Source: Chryseobacterium artocarpi (lineage in GTDB: Bacteria > Bacteroidota > Bacteroidia > Flavobacteriales > Weeksellaceae). Taken from it: a stretch of DNA of 64,000 nucleotides. Positions 18,306 through 27,019 of this stretch are shown here, one piece after another. Location: assembly GCF_001684975.1 (NCBI RefSeq), contig NZ_MAYH01000050.1, positions 162,613 to 226,612 on the forward strand, in the 5' to 3' direction. The translations under genes and the position numbers were made by a program. Position 1 is the stretch's first letter. The number at the start of each line of letters is the position of its first letter. The notes beneath the pieces were generated by a model. It ran no database searches and was not told the DNA's origin. It saw only the letters and a program-made list of their open reading frames with translations.

Positions 18306-18322
18306 ACTATAAAAATGATAGT
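18306..18322. promoter_or_regulatory. Palindromic operator ACTAT-N7-ATAGT
   Basis: A perfect 5-bp inverted repeat with a 7-bp spacer, starting 3 bp after the -7 box and therefore covering the expected transcription start. Sites of this ACT/AGT type are used by HxlR-family redox regulators. Binding by the adjacent regulator is an inference. Confidence 0.6.
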
Positions 18323-18330
18323 ATAAAATT

Positions 18331-18930
18331 ATGAACTTTTTAGACAAAATGAAAACAAGGTATACTGTGAAAAAGTATAACCCACAAGGAAACATCAATG
18401 AAGAACAAATTTCTCAACTGAAAGAAATTCTGAACCTTAGTCCTTCTTCCATCAATAGCCAACCATGGAATTTTATCTTTGTAAATCGTGGTGAACTGAA
18501 GGATCAGCTCGCAGAAGTTTCTTTCATCAATAAAGAGAAAGTATTGGATTGCAGCCATCTCATTATATTCCAAGTTCTTAAAAATCCTGAAGATTTTGAA
18601 AAACAAATTGAAGAAAACTTACCGGAAGGCGCTGTTAATTATTACAAAACAAGAGTAAAACCTAAAGGTAATGAGTCTGTAAAATCATGGCTTGGACATC
18701 AGGTGTATTTATCACTGGGAGTACTTCTTTCTGCTTGTGCTGACATGGGCATAGATTCTACTCCTATGGAAGGAATAGAGCCGGAACAATATGATGAAAT
18801 CCTGAAAAATGACAAGTATGAAACGTTATTTGCTGTAGCAATCGGAGAGAAATTAGATTCTGATGCTAATCAACCGAAATTCAACCCAAAATCAAGATTG
18901 AAAGCTGAGAAAGTAATCTTGGAAGTATAG
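18331..18930 (+). CDS. Nitroreductase family NAD(P)H-dependent oxidoreductase
   Basis: 199 residues with the FMN-binding nitroreductase pattern: RYTVKKYNP near the N-terminus and SPSSINSQPWNFIFV near residue 40. The C-terminal KFNPKSRL is also typical of NfsB/YodC-like enzymes. It reduces quinones, nitroaromatics or flavins with NAD(P)H in the cytoplasm. The divergent HxlR gene and palindromic operator point to induction by electrophile or oxidative stress, as for yodB-yodC and hypR-hypO in Bacillus. Confidence 0.9.
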   Translation: MNFLDKMKTRYTVKKYNPQGNINEEQISQLKEILNLSPSSINSQPWNFIFVNRGELKDQLAEVSFINKEKVLDCSHLIIFQVLKNPEDFEKQIEENLPEGAVNYYKTRVKPKGNESVKSWLGHQVYLSLGVLLSACADMGIDSTPMEGIEPEQYDEILKNDKYETLFAVAIGEKLDSDANQPKFNPKSRLKAEKVILEV

Positions 18931-18934
18931 TTTT

Positions 18935-19062
18935 TTAAACACAAATTGCACGAATTCTCTCACAAATAGTCACAAATATCTATGAGATCTGTGGAAAATA
19001 AAAACTTATACCTTCTGCATAATTTGCGTGTTGATGTTTTTGAGATTGTTTAGCTTCACTCG
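18935..19062. repeat. Possible decayed dispersed repeat (ACACAAATT..AATTTGCGTGT)
   Basis: The stretch begins with AAACACAAATTGCACGAATT and ends with ATAATTTGCGTGTTGATG, a loose inverted pair around CACAAAT-type motifs. It resembles interspersed Flavobacteriia intergenic repeats. No gene is visible. The call is weak. Confidence 0.3.
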
Positions 19063-19080
19063 CAATGACAAAGGAAAGAA

Positions 19081-19111
19081 AAAAGTCTGCCTCGATTCGA
19101 AGCAGACTTTT
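19081..19111. terminator. Bidirectional terminator between nitroreductase and murI
   Basis: A perfect 10-bp stem, AAAAGTCTGC/GCAGACTTTT, around an 11-nt loop with a smaller TCGA pairing inside. It lies 3 bp past the murI stop. Confidence 0.85.
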
Positions 19112-19113
19112 AT

Positions 19114-19944
19114 TTATAATACTTTAAGTTCTAAATCTATGGTTTTACCGAAAAACTTCTTAGAGATCTTCTCAAAGTTTTTGGTAAGATCGGAAAGATA
19201 GAAATGGTAATTCGGTTTTGAATTATTGTCATTCAGAAGGTTATATTTATCCAGAATAATCTTCAGATGGTTGGCAACAATATTAGGAGAATCTATAACA
19301 CGAACTCTGTTTCCATAGTACTGCTTAATTTCATCAATTAACAGCGGATAATGGGTACATCCCAAAATCAATGTTTCAATATTTTTAAGTTTATTATTAC
19401 TCAAATAATTGTAAATAATAGCATGTGTTATCGGATGGTTCTTAAATCCTTCTTCAATGGCTGGAACCAGTAAAGGAGTTGCTAATTCATCCACTTTAAT
19501 CCATTTATTATGCTTTCGGATGCTTTTTTTATAAAGTCCGGAATTCACTGTAGCTTTCGTAGCGATCACTCCAACATTATTATGGATTTCGTAGGAAACC
19601 TTTTCTGCCACAGGGTTGATCACGTCAATAACAGGAACTCTTCCCGCAACAGATTGCATCACTTCATTTAAAGCATTTGCAGTAGCGGTATTACAGGCAA
19701 TTACAATCGCTTTACAGTTCTGCTCCAGCAGGAAATTCGTGATTTTTGTAGAATATTCTATAATCGCGTCTTTTGATTTTTCGCCATATGGAAGGTGCTT
19801 TGTATCTCCAAAATAAATCAGGTCTTCATTGGGAAGAAGTCTTTTAATCTCTTTGGCAACAGTAAGTCCTCCTACCCCACTATCAAAAATACCGATAGGC
19901 TGGCTGGGTGAAAGATGCGAATAATCTTGTTTTTTAGTTTTCAA
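19114..19944 (-). CDS. murI: Glutamate racemase
   Basis: About 276 residues. Both catalytic cysteines are in place (VIACNTATANA and LGCTHYPLL), with the N-terminal IGIFDSGVGGLTV and YFGDTKHLPYG. It makes D-glutamate for peptidoglycan. No ATG is available: the candidates are TTG at 19944 (giving KTKKQDYSHL, as I remember for relatives) and TTG at 19965. It is last in a minus-strand envelope block, 127 bp after hemW. Confidence 0.94.
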   Translation of the reverse strand: MKTKKQDYSHLSPSQPIGIFDSGVGGLTVAKEIKRLLPNEDLIYFGDTKHLPYGEKSKDAIIEYSTKITNFLLEQNCKAIVIACNTATANALNEVMQSVAGRVPVIDVINPVAEKVSYEIHNNVGVIATKATVNSGLYKKSIRKHNKWIKVDELATPLLVPAIEEGFKNHPITHAIIYNYLSNNKLKNIETLILGCTHYPLLIDEIKQYYGNRVRVIDSPNIVANHLKIILDKYNLLNDNNSKPNYHFYLSDLTKNFEKISKKFFGKTIDLELKVL

Positions 19945-20071
19945 ATGAACTGAAATTTTATACAAAATTAATGAATTTACGTTGTATTTACATTGTATTA
20001 TATTATTTAATACAACATTCTTAAAACTACTACAAAGTACTTACGTTAAGTTATAATATATAATATGAGAA

Positions 20072-21196
20072 TTAAACTAAAAATAAATCAGAAGCAATTC
20101 CGTCCGCCATGAACCAATGTTTTTCAGGAATTTTTAAATGATCATTTTCAACAATCAGAATTCCGTCTGCAATTTTCTGTTTCGTTTCATTATTAAAATG
20201 CTCAAGAAATCTGTCATTAAATTTCTCTTTCAAACTTTTCATGCCTACTCCCCAAATCGTTCTTAAGCCAATCATAATCATTTCATTAAATTGGTCTTCC
20301 GGAGAAAGAATTTCTTCTTCTTTGGCTAAAAGCTTTTCATTAAGCTTTTTAATGTACTGCTGATTATTGGCAACATTCCAGCTTCTCACATCCAATCCGT
20401 TATAGGAATGTGCAGATGGACCTATTCCAAGATATTCCTGATACTTCCAATAAGCGGAATTGTGTCTGGAATAGAAACCAGGTTTGGCAAAATTTGAAAC
20501 TTCATAATGCTCAAAACCATTATCTTTTAAGAAGTCTGATAAATAATAAAATTCTCTGTTCTGCTCCTCTTCTCTCGGACTTTTCACTTTTCCTTTTGAA
20601 ATCCAGTTTTCTAAAGCTGTTTTAGGCTCAACCGTCAAAGCATAAGAGGAAATATGAGGCACTTCCAATGCTATCGTTTTGTGTAAGTTTTCCTTCCAGA
20701 TCTCAAGATTGGATGTAGGTGAACCATAAATTAAATCAATACTCAGGTTCTCAAATCCAAAATCCTGAGCTCGCTTTATTGATCCTTCTGCTTCCGAGGC
20801 TGTATGGGCACGATTCATTAATTTCAAATCTTCTTCAAAAAAACTTTGAGTACCGATCGATAGGCGGTTTACAGGGGTTCCGGCAAGTTGTTTTAGGAAA
20901 TTCTTATCCAGATCATCCGGATTCGCTTCCAAAGTAATTTCAATATCTTTTTCAAAACTAAAATGATGCAGAACTTCATCTATTAAAGAATTGATCTCGT
21001 CCACTGAAAGAATAGACGGTGTTCCGCCGCCAAAGTATAAAGATTTCAGGTTTTTATTTTGTAATTCACCTTTTCTGAGCTGTATTTCTGCTTTCATCGC
21101 GCGAAGCATTTCGTCCTTAAAATTAAGCGACGTTGAAAAGTGAAAGTTACAATAGCTGCATTTCTGCTTACAGAATGGAATGTGAATATATATCAT
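20072..21196 (-). CDS. hemW: Radical SAM heme chaperone HemW
   Basis: 374 residues. The radical SAM cluster motif CKQKCSYC (C9, C13, C16) is followed by NFHF, and GGGTPS by the SAM-binding region. Length and the N-terminal IHIPFC match HemW rather than the coproporphyrinogen dehydrogenase HemN, which carries an extra N-terminal segment. HemW binds heme and delivers it to respiratory proteins. The ATG abuts a terminator-like hairpin that ends the upstream porP/sprF gene. Confidence 0.88.
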   Translation of the reverse strand: MIYIHIPFCKQKCSYCNFHFSTSLNFKDEMLRAMKAEIQLRKGELQNKNLKSLYFGGGTPSILSVDEINSLIDEVLHHFSFEKDIEITLEANPDDLDKNFLKQLAGTPVNRLSIGTQSFFEEDLKLMNRAHTASEAEGSIKRAQDFGFENLSIDLIYGSPTSNLEIWKENLHKTIALEVPHISSYALTVEPKTALENWISKGKVKSPREEEQNREFYYLSDFLKDNGFEHYEVSNFAKPGFYSRHNSAYWKYQEYLGIGPSAHSYNGLDVRSWNVANNQQYIKKLNEKLLAKEEEILSPEDQFNEMIMIGLRTIWGVGMKSLKEKFNDRFLEHFNNETKQKIADGILIVENDHLKIPEKHWFMADGIASDLFLV

Positions 21197-21224
21197 AAAA
21201 AAAGCCCTGAAAAAATTCAGAGCT
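21197..21224 (-). terminator. Terminator between porP/sprF-family gene and hemW
   Basis: On the minus strand AGCTCTGAA/TTCAGGGCT form a 9-bp stem with a TTTT loop, followed by seven T. The T-run ends directly at the hemW start codon, so it can act as porP terminator or as an attenuator of hemW. Confidence 0.7.
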
Positions 21225-21247
21225 CAAATTTATTTAAATTAAATTGA

Positions 21248-22198
21248 TTAATATCTATATCCTCTAACATTAATAAAGTTATCGAAGTTATAACCAAGAC
21301 CAATCATGAAACTGTTTCCTCCATATTTCTGAATATCAGATAATCCAAGGTTGTAAGTAGCACCAATCATGAACTTGTTGAATCTTACTTTTACAATTGG
21401 AGCAATTTCCAACTGCTGGCTGTCGAATCTGTTTTGAGCAGCTCTATAGCTTACCCCAAAAGAGAATGCGTTGATATCATTAGAGAATGTAGCCATTAGG
21501 TTATAATCCATTACTCTTGTTGAGTTTGTATTCAGGTTGATCATCGCAGCCGGAGTCAACATGATGTTATCAGCAATATGCCAGTTATATCCTAAATTTA
21601 AGAAGAACTTAATCGGAGAAGGCTCGTATCCGTTTACAATAGGTTTATCGTTACCTAAAGCAATATCGTTTACGGAAACTCCTGCAAATAGGTTTCTATA
21701 AGTAGCCGCTAAACCGAAGTTTGCATATGCCATGAAAATATTACTTTCTTTTCCTACTAATAGTGGGTCATTCTGTTCTTCAGTATTGATTTTTGAGTAA
21801 TCAAAATTTCTGTTGTAAAAACTTACACTGGTACCGAAAGAGAATTGATCTTTTCTGTCTCCCTCACTACTTAGTGGAATAAAGTATGAAGCACCTGCTG
21901 TAACACCGCCAGAAGATTCTGCTCCGTTACTGTCTCTGAATACTGTAAGACCGGCACCTACTCTATCGAATATATTAGCATTGATTCCCACTGATTGTAC
22001 GTTCGGGGATTCGCTGAATTTTGAAAATTGCTTTTGATAAATGGCATTGAGCTGTACGTAGTCTGTTTTACCGTACTGAGCTGGGTTGAACAGGAAATCA
22101 CCATCCAAAAGATACTGTTGATAATATGGTAGTGATTCTTGTGCTTTGTATGCATTTGACAAAAGAGCTAAACATACGATAGCATATAGTTTTCTCAT
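21248..22198 (-). CDS. PorP/SprF family type IX secretion-associated outer-membrane protein
   Basis: 316 residues from the ATG at 22198, which gives a clean signal peptide (MRKLYAIVCLALLSNAYKAQ). PYYQQYLLDGDFLFNPAQYG is the family N-terminal motif, and the remainder is a regular series of amphipathic strands ending in an aromatic residue. Family members form barrels linked to type IX secretion or to anchoring of secreted adhesins such as SprB. This copy stands alone, without a large T9SS-secreted neighbour, so its partner is unknown. Confidence 0.85.
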   Translation of the reverse strand: MRKLYAIVCLALLSNAYKAQESLPYYQQYLLDGDFLFNPAQYGKTDYVQLNAIYQKQFSKFSESPNVQSVGINANIFDRVGAGLTVFRDSNGAESSGGVTAGASYFIPLSSEGDRKDQFSFGTSVSFYNRNFDYSKINTEEQNDPLLVGKESNIFMAYANFGLAATYRNLFAGVSVNDIALGNDKPIVNGYEPSPIKFFLNLGYNWHIADNIMLTPAAMINLNTNSTRVMDYNLMATFSNDINAFSFGVSYRAAQNRFDSQQLEIAPIVKVRFNKFMIGATYNLGLSDIQKYGGNSFMIGLGYNFDNFINVRGYRY

Positions 22199-22249
22199 AA
22201 CAAATCTTGATTTCAATTCAACAAATATAAAAAAAATCTCAATATATTT

Positions 22250-23323
22250 TTAGTTTTCCAAATAATTTCTCCATTTTTTTACAGCATCCGCCATATCTTT
22301 GGGCATTGGGCTTTCAAAATATAATTCCTTTTTTGTTGTTGGGTGTATAAATCCAAGGGTATGTGCATGCAAAGCATGTCTTGGCAAAATTTCAAAGACA
22401 TTTTTAATAAATTGTTTGTATTTTGGAAGATTCACTCCTCTTAAAGGAGTATGCCCTTCATACCTCTCATCATTGAATAAAGTATGCCCGATATGTTTGA
22501 AATGAGCCCTGATCTGGTGTGTTCTACCGGTTTCAAGCTTACATTCCACCCAGGTCATATATTTGAATCTTTCCAACACTTTATAGTGAGTAACGGCATG
22601 TTTTCCCTGGCTTCCATCTTCGTAAACAGACATCTGCATTCTGTTTTTAGGATGTCTTCCAATATGTCCTCTAATCGTTCCTTCTTCATCCTTAGGATTT
22701 CCCCATACAAAAGCCCAATACAGTCTTTTAGTCGTTCGGTTGAAAAACTGTTTTGCAAGAAAACTTAATGCATACTCATTTTTAGCAATCACCAGAAGAC
22801 CAGAAGTATCTTTATCAATCCTGTGAACAAGTCCTACCCTGTCAAGATCTGACTTTTGTCCGTTCTTTTCAAAATGATATGCTAAAGCATTTACCAATGT
22901 ACCATCCCAATTCCCGTGTCCCGGATGAACTACCATTCCCGGTTCTTTATCTACTACTACCAGATCATCATCTTCATAAACGATATTTATAGGGATATCC
23001 TGTGGAATAATCACATTTTCCCTTGGCGGACGGGTTAGCAATATAGAGATCTTATCTCCAGGTTTCACTCGGTAATTCTGCTTTACGGCAGTACCATTCA
23101 CTATAACGTTTCCAGCCCTACAGGTTTGAGAAATTTTATTCCTTGAAGAATTCTGGCGATGTATTAAAAGAAATTTATCAATTCTTAATGACTCCTGTCC
23201 AGGATCTACAGTGATATTAAGATGTTCATATAAACCTTTATTTTCCTCATCAATATCGATGTTATCAATACTATTGGAATCCAATAATTCTTCGTCTAAA
23301 AAATCTTCGTTATCTTCTGACAT
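22250..23323 (-). CDS. rluD: RluA-family pseudouridine synthase, RluD-like
   Basis: 357 residues from the ATG at 23323. An acidic N-terminal leader of about 40 residues precedes an S4 RNA-binding domain (RIDKFL..NSSRNKISQ..GNVIVNG). The catalytic motif is HRIDKDTSGLLVIAKN, with the active Asp in the position of RLDxDTSG. Such enzymes isomerise uridines in 23S rRNA helix 69. It lies 51 bp before the porP/sprF-family gene and 72 bp after the PASTA gene. Confidence 0.92.
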   Translation of the reverse strand: MSEDNEDFLDEELLDSNSIDNIDIDEENKGLYEHLNITVDPGQESLRIDKFLLIHRQNSSRNKISQTCRAGNVIVNGTAVKQNYRVKPGDKISILLTRPPRENVIIPQDIPINIVYEDDDLVVVDKEPGMVVHPGHGNWDGTLVNALAYHFEKNGQKSDLDRVGLVHRIDKDTSGLLVIAKNEYALSFLAKQFFNRTTKRLYWAFVWGNPKDEEGTIRGHIGRHPKNRMQMSVYEDGSQGKHAVTHYKVLERFKYMTWVECKLETGRTHQIRAHFKHIGHTLFNDERYEGHTPLRGVNLPKYKQFIKNVFEILPRHALHAHTLGFIHPTTKKELYFESPMPKDMADAVKKWRNYLEN

Positions 23324-23342
23324 TGTATTTATTTTTTTACAC

Positions 23343-23371
23343 AAAAGGCTTCAACATTTGCAGTTGAAGCC
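23343..23371 (-). terminator. Terminator after the PASTA gene
   Basis: A perfect 9-bp stem, GGCTTCAAC/GTTGAAGCC, with a 7-nt loop, followed on the minus strand by TTTTG. It lies 24 bp past the PASTA stop. Confidence 0.65.
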
Positions 23372-23395
23372 AGTATTTATAATATTAATATGTTT

Positions 23396-24490
23396 TTATT
23401 CTACGACTACTTTCTTAGCCTTTGGTTTTTGAGCAGGCTGTTGTGTAGTGGTTGAAGCTGCAGGTTTAGCTGCGCTTCCTGCATTAGCAGAATTATTAGT
23501 AGAAGTTTTAGGCTTCTCAGTTCCTGAGTTCGAAGGCTTAGGAGTTGTTGACTGAGGTTTAGGAGTCTCAGTTTTTGGCGCTTCTACTTTTGGAGTTTCT
23601 CTTTTTGGAGCCGGTGGAGGAACCACAGGTGCTTCATACACAGGTTCGTTATGAACTTCCTCATATCGTACAGGTGGTAAGGAAGTATCTACCTTCATAC
23701 GATAAATAGAGTTCAGCTGTTCTACTTTTGCTCTAAGCTCTGCTGGAGTTCTCTTACTAGCCCAAAGGTCAATCTGCATTCCTTGGTCACGAACATCTCC
23801 CGGAGCAGGATCCTGATAGTAAATGATATCAGATTCATCCTTACCTCCATCTTCGTGTTCTACCAATCCTACTTCAAACATACTCTTCGTAATGACAGCT
23901 CTGGCTTCTTTTACAGAAAGTCCCACCACATTAGGAATTGAGATATTTCTCATTGGTCCTGATCCTACCACTACATCAATAACGGAGAATCTAGGTAAAC
24001 GGGCACCCGGATTTACAGCATTTCCTTTATATAAAATTCTTAAAAGGGCATCCTTTTGAATACTAGGCTCATAAATAGTGTCTCCAATTTTAAGACCTAC
24101 CTGATCCAATCTCTGGAAAGCAAGACCTGAATACTTATTAATTACATCCGGAACAGCAATCTGAGCCCATGTTCTAGGGTTCACTTTAAGACGTACCGTT
24201 CTTCCATCCTTCACACGGGAACCCGGTGCCGGATAGATTTGTAAAACCTGAAATGGTCTGTATTTCGGGTCATAATTGGCGCTGTCTACTTCATATTCCA
24301 AACCTGTATCATCTAAAATTTTAACAGCATCATGCACAGATTTATTAACTACATTGGGAACAGGGATCTCCTGTCCGTGATTAGTATGGTACTCCAACCA
24401 GCGAAACGTAAGCCATACAAGACCCACGAAAACACCGACAGCCACTACTAAATTCAGTAAAACTTTCCAATTGAAAAGTGATTTAAGCAT
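23396..24490 (-). CDS. Single-pass membrane protein with three PASTA domains
   Basis: 364 residues from the ATG at 24490 (MLKSLFNWKVLLNL); the upstream GTG extension looks non-native. One membrane helix (about residues 12-31) precedes three PASTA repeats recognisable from PNVVNKSVHDA, PDVINKYSGLA and PNVVGLSVKEA. The final about 100 residues are a Pro/Thr/Lys/Ala-rich tail. PASTA domains bind muropeptides or lipid II and usually sit on Ser/Thr kinases or PBPs; no kinase or transpeptidase part is present. It is divergent from ddl, so a cell-wall sensing or scaffolding role is plausible. Confidence 0.87.
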   Translation of the reverse strand: MLKSLFNWKVLLNLVVAVGVFVGLVWLTFRWLEYHTNHGQEIPVPNVVNKSVHDAVKILDDTGLEYEVDSANYDPKYRPFQVLQIYPAPGSRVKDGRTVRLKVNPRTWAQIAVPDVINKYSGLAFQRLDQVGLKIGDTIYEPSIQKDALLRILYKGNAVNPGARLPRFSVIDVVVGSGPMRNISIPNVVGLSVKEARAVITKSMFEVGLVEHEDGGKDESDIIYYQDPAPGDVRDQGMQIDLWASKRTPAELRAKVEQLNSIYRMKVDTSLPPVRYEEVHNEPVYEAPVVPPPAPKRETPKVEAPKTETPKPQSTTPKPSNSGTEKPKTSTNNSANAGSAAKPAASTTTQQPAQKPKAKKVVVE

Positions 24491-24597
24491 ACTTAAAAAT
24501 ACTTTAATTACAACGGCAAATATAGCTAATAATTTTAGAATGCGCTTTTTATTTAACACAATTCATTTTTGATTTGAAAATTTCCCGATTTCCCATA

Positions 24598-24624
24598 TTG
24601 CAATACATAAAATGTTTAAATTTG
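24598..24624 (+). promoter_or_regulatory. Promoter of ddl
   Basis: -33 TTG at 24598-24600 and a perfect -7 box TAAATTTG at 24617-24624, with a 16-bp spacer that is one short of the usual range. Confidence 0.55.
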
Positions 24625-24646
24625 CCTCAATTGATACTATATGGTT

Positions 24647-25636
24647 ATGAACAAAAAAAGTGTTGCTGTAGTAATGGGGGGCTATTCTGATGAATATGTT
24701 GTATCCTTAAAAAGCGGACAGTTGATCTATGATTCCTTAGACAGAAATCTGTATGACGTATATAAAGTAGTAGTCCTTAAAGATGAATGGTATTTTTTAG
24801 GAGAAAATGATAAAAAATACGAAATCAACAGAGGAGATTTTTCTGTTACGTTAGATAATGGAGATACTTTAAAATTTGATGTCTGCTTCAATATCATCCA
24901 CGGAACTCCTGGTGAAAACGGAATTCTTCAGGCTTATTGGGACGCAATCGGTCAGCAATATACAGGATGCGATTTTTACCAAAGCGCTCTTACATTTAAT
25001 AAAAAAGACACTCTTGCTGTCCTTTCAAAATATGGAATTCCTTCCGCAAAAAGTATTTATTTAAGACAAGGTGAAAACATTGATGTTGATACGATCGTAG
25101 AAGAGCTTGGTCTTCCATTATTTGTAAAACCAAATCAATCCGGATCTTCTTTGGGAATTTCGAAGGTAAAAGAAAAGTCTGAACTGATCGCCGCTACAGA
25201 AGTAGCTTTCAAAGAAGATAATGAAATTTTGATCGAAAGTTTCTTAAATGGAATGGAAGTTTCCGTAGGAGTTATCGATTTTAAAGGGGAAACTATTGTT
25301 CTGGGAATCACTGAAATTGTTCCTACGAATGAATTTTTCGATTATGAAGCTAAATATGAAGGAGCTTCTGAAGAAATCACCCCAGCAAGAATCGATGAAG
25401 AAACCACAAAAAGAGTGGAAGAAATCGCAAAAAGAGCTTACAACTCACTTGGAATGAGTGGATTTTCAAGAAGTGAATATATCCTGATGAACGGCATTCC
25501 TTATATGCTTGAAATGAATACCAATCCTGGATTCTCCCCGGCAAGTATTCTTCCTCAACAGGCAAAATATTACGGAATTTCTATCATGGATCTTTGTGGA
25601 AATGAAGTTGAAAAAGCATTAAATAAAAGAAAATAG
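24647..25636 (+). CDS. ddl: D-alanine--D-alanine ligase
   Basis: 329 residues with ATP-grasp features: KPNQSGSSLGISKV in the ATP-binding lobe, EMNTNPGFS as metal-binding end motif and VVMGGYSDEYVVS at the N-terminus. It joins two D-alanines for the peptidoglycan stem peptide. ATGs at 24641 and 24647 are both possible; the second gives the more usual MNKK start. It is followed by coaD after 62 bp. Confidence 0.95.
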   Translation: MNKKSVAVVMGGYSDEYVVSLKSGQLIYDSLDRNLYDVYKVVVLKDEWYFLGENDKKYEINRGDFSVTLDNGDTLKFDVCFNIIHGTPGENGILQAYWDAIGQQYTGCDFYQSALTFNKKDTLAVLSKYGIPSAKSIYLRQGENIDVDTIVEELGLPLFVKPNQSGSSLGISKVKEKSELIAATEVAFKEDNEILIESFLNGMEVSVGVIDFKGETIVLGITEIVPTNEFFDYEAKYEGASEEITPARIDEETTKRVEEIAKRAYNSLGMSGFSRSEYILMNGIPYMLEMNTNPGFSPASILPQQAKYYGISIMDLCGNEVEKALNKRK

Positions 25637-25698
25637 ATAGTAGAAGCTAAAAATTAAGTTACAAAATAATTGATAGCGTAAATTATAACTCATACAAC

Positions 25699-26163
25699 AT
25701 GAAAATTGCTGTTTTCCCAGGGTCATTTGACCCAATTACTTTAGGACATTACGATATTATAGAAAGAGCGGCTCCGCTTTTTGATAAATTAATCATTGCT
25801 ATCGGGCAGAATTCCCAAAAGAAATATATGTTTCCTCTTGAAAAAAGAATGGAATTCATTCAAAACTCCGTAGCAGAATTCCCCAATGTAGAAGTAGATT
25901 CATTTGAAGGACTTACCGTAGACTATTGTTTTGAAAAGAACGCTCAATACATCATCAGAGGTCTTAGAAACCCTGCTGATTTTGAATTCGAAAAAGCAAT
26001 CGCTCATACCAACAGAACTCTTGCTCATAAAAAACTGGAAACCGTATTTTTATTAACCTCATCCGGAAAATCCTTTATCAGCAGCAGCATCGTAAGGGAA
26101 ATCATTACCCACGGCGGAGAATACGAACTGATGGTTCCAGACTCAGTGAGGGTTGAAAGATAG
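25699..26163 (+). CDS. coaD: Pantetheine-phosphate adenylyltransferase
   Basis: 154 residues, standard length. The nucleotidyltransferase motif is FPGSFDPITLGHYDII; RGLRNPADFEFE and ISSSIVREI complete the family pattern. It makes dephospho-CoA from phosphopantetheine and ATP. Confidence 0.97.
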   Translation: MKIAVFPGSFDPITLGHYDIIERAAPLFDKLIIAIGQNSQKKYMFPLEKRMEFIQNSVAEFPNVEVDSFEGLTVDYCFEKNAQYIIRGLRNPADFEFEKAIAHTNRTLAHKKLETVFLLTSSGKSFISSSIVREIITHGGEYELMVPDSVRVER

Positions 26164-26306
26164 AAATAATGAGTAATAAGTAAATTTTAATTCGATAAAT
26201 CAGGAAAAAAAATTACATTTAAACTAAGAATGTAAAAACCTTAATAAAGACTATAACCAACTTGAAATGGCATAATTTTTATTACTGATTGCTCATTATT
26301 CATTAC
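26164..26306. repeat. Possible short inverted-repeat element (AATAATGAG..CTCATTATT)
   Basis: AATAATGAGTAATAAGTAA at the left and the reverse complement of a near-identical stretch at the right (CTGATTGCTCATTATT) bound about 140 bp of gene-free DNA. The same TCATTATT/TCATTACT words recur in tandem at 63826-63867. The match is imperfect, so the call is moderate. Confidence 0.35.
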
Positions 26307-26317
26307 CTATATAATAT

Positions 26318-26950
26318 ATGCACGAACAGTTCAATTTTGCCATAGAAGTACTGGGAACCATTGCGTTTTCCATGTCAGGAAGTTTTGCAGCAATGCAGAA
26401 ACGGCTTGATCCTTTTGGCGTACTTATTATAGCCTTTGTAACTTCCGTGGGCGGAGGAACTGTAAGGGATCTCTTACTTGATATTCCTGTATTTTGGATG
26501 CATGATCTTCTGATGTGTGCCCTGATCATTGTTACCAGTGTTTTTTCCATGGTATTCAAATCGCTTGAAAAGAATTTTAAGGTTACCTTATTTATCTTCG
26601 ACAGCTTTGGGCTTGGATTGTTTACCATTATCGGAATTCAGAAAGGGTTAAATGTTGGAATTCATCCATTGATTTGTATCGGATTGGGAACAATTACAGG
26701 TTGTTTCGGAGGTATTATCAGGGATATATTATTGAATAGAATTCCATTGATCTTTAGAAAAGAAATTTATGCCACGGCATGTATTGTAGGAGGTGCAGCA
26801 TTTTTATTAATGACCAAGTACTCTCCTCTTTCCTATACCTTTGTACAGATCTTTACCATTTTGTTGATTGTAGCAATCAGAACACTTGCAGTGAAATACC
26901 ATTGGCAGATGCCTAAGTTTTATGGTTATGACCATAATTCGGAAATGTAA
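26318..26950 (+). CDS. TRIC-type cation channel family protein (UPF0126/YicG-like)
   Basis: 210 residues with about seven membrane helices in two similar halves, each carrying the family motif: SVGGGTVRDLL in the first and GCFGGIIRDIL in the second. The prokaryotic TRIC homologues form trimeric K+-permeable channels; their physiological role in bacteria is uncertain. Monocistronic, closed by a strong terminator. Confidence 0.88.
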   Translation: MHEQFNFAIEVLGTIAFSMSGSFAAMQKRLDPFGVLIIAFVTSVGGGTVRDLLLDIPVFWMHDLLMCALIIVTSVFSMVFKSLEKNFKVTLFIFDSFGLGLFTIIGIQKGLNVGIHPLICIGLGTITGCFGGIIRDILLNRIPLIFRKEIYATACIVGGAAFLLMTKYSPLSYTFVQIFTILLIVAIRTLAVKYHWQMPKFYGYDHNSEM

Positions 26951-26972
26951 ATTATAATAGTAATCGACATAA

Positions 26973-26999
26973 AAAAAGCACCTGAATCAGGTGCTTTTT
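26973..26999. terminator. Bidirectional terminator
   Basis: A near-perfect palindrome AAAAAGCACCTGA-A-TCAGGTGCTTTTT. It serves the channel gene and, on the other strand, the TPR membrane gene ending at 27020. Confidence 0.9.
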
Positions 27000-27019
27000 G
27001 TTTTATCTGTAGTTTCTTG

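Larger units (their letters stand above)
18248..18327. promoter_or_regulatory. Mirrored leader boxes in the hxlR/nitroreductase divergent region
   Basis: GATAGTATAAA lies directly before both start codons: as its reverse complement at 18248-18258 for hxlR and at 18317-18327 for the nitroreductase. The matched sequence extends to about 23 bp with few differences. This fits one regulator binding both leaders, presumably HxlR. Confidence 0.6.

Noticed and set aside
19081..19111. tRNA-like TTCGA word
   Set aside because: Belongs to a terminator stem-loop; no cloverleaf or acceptor stem can be formed.
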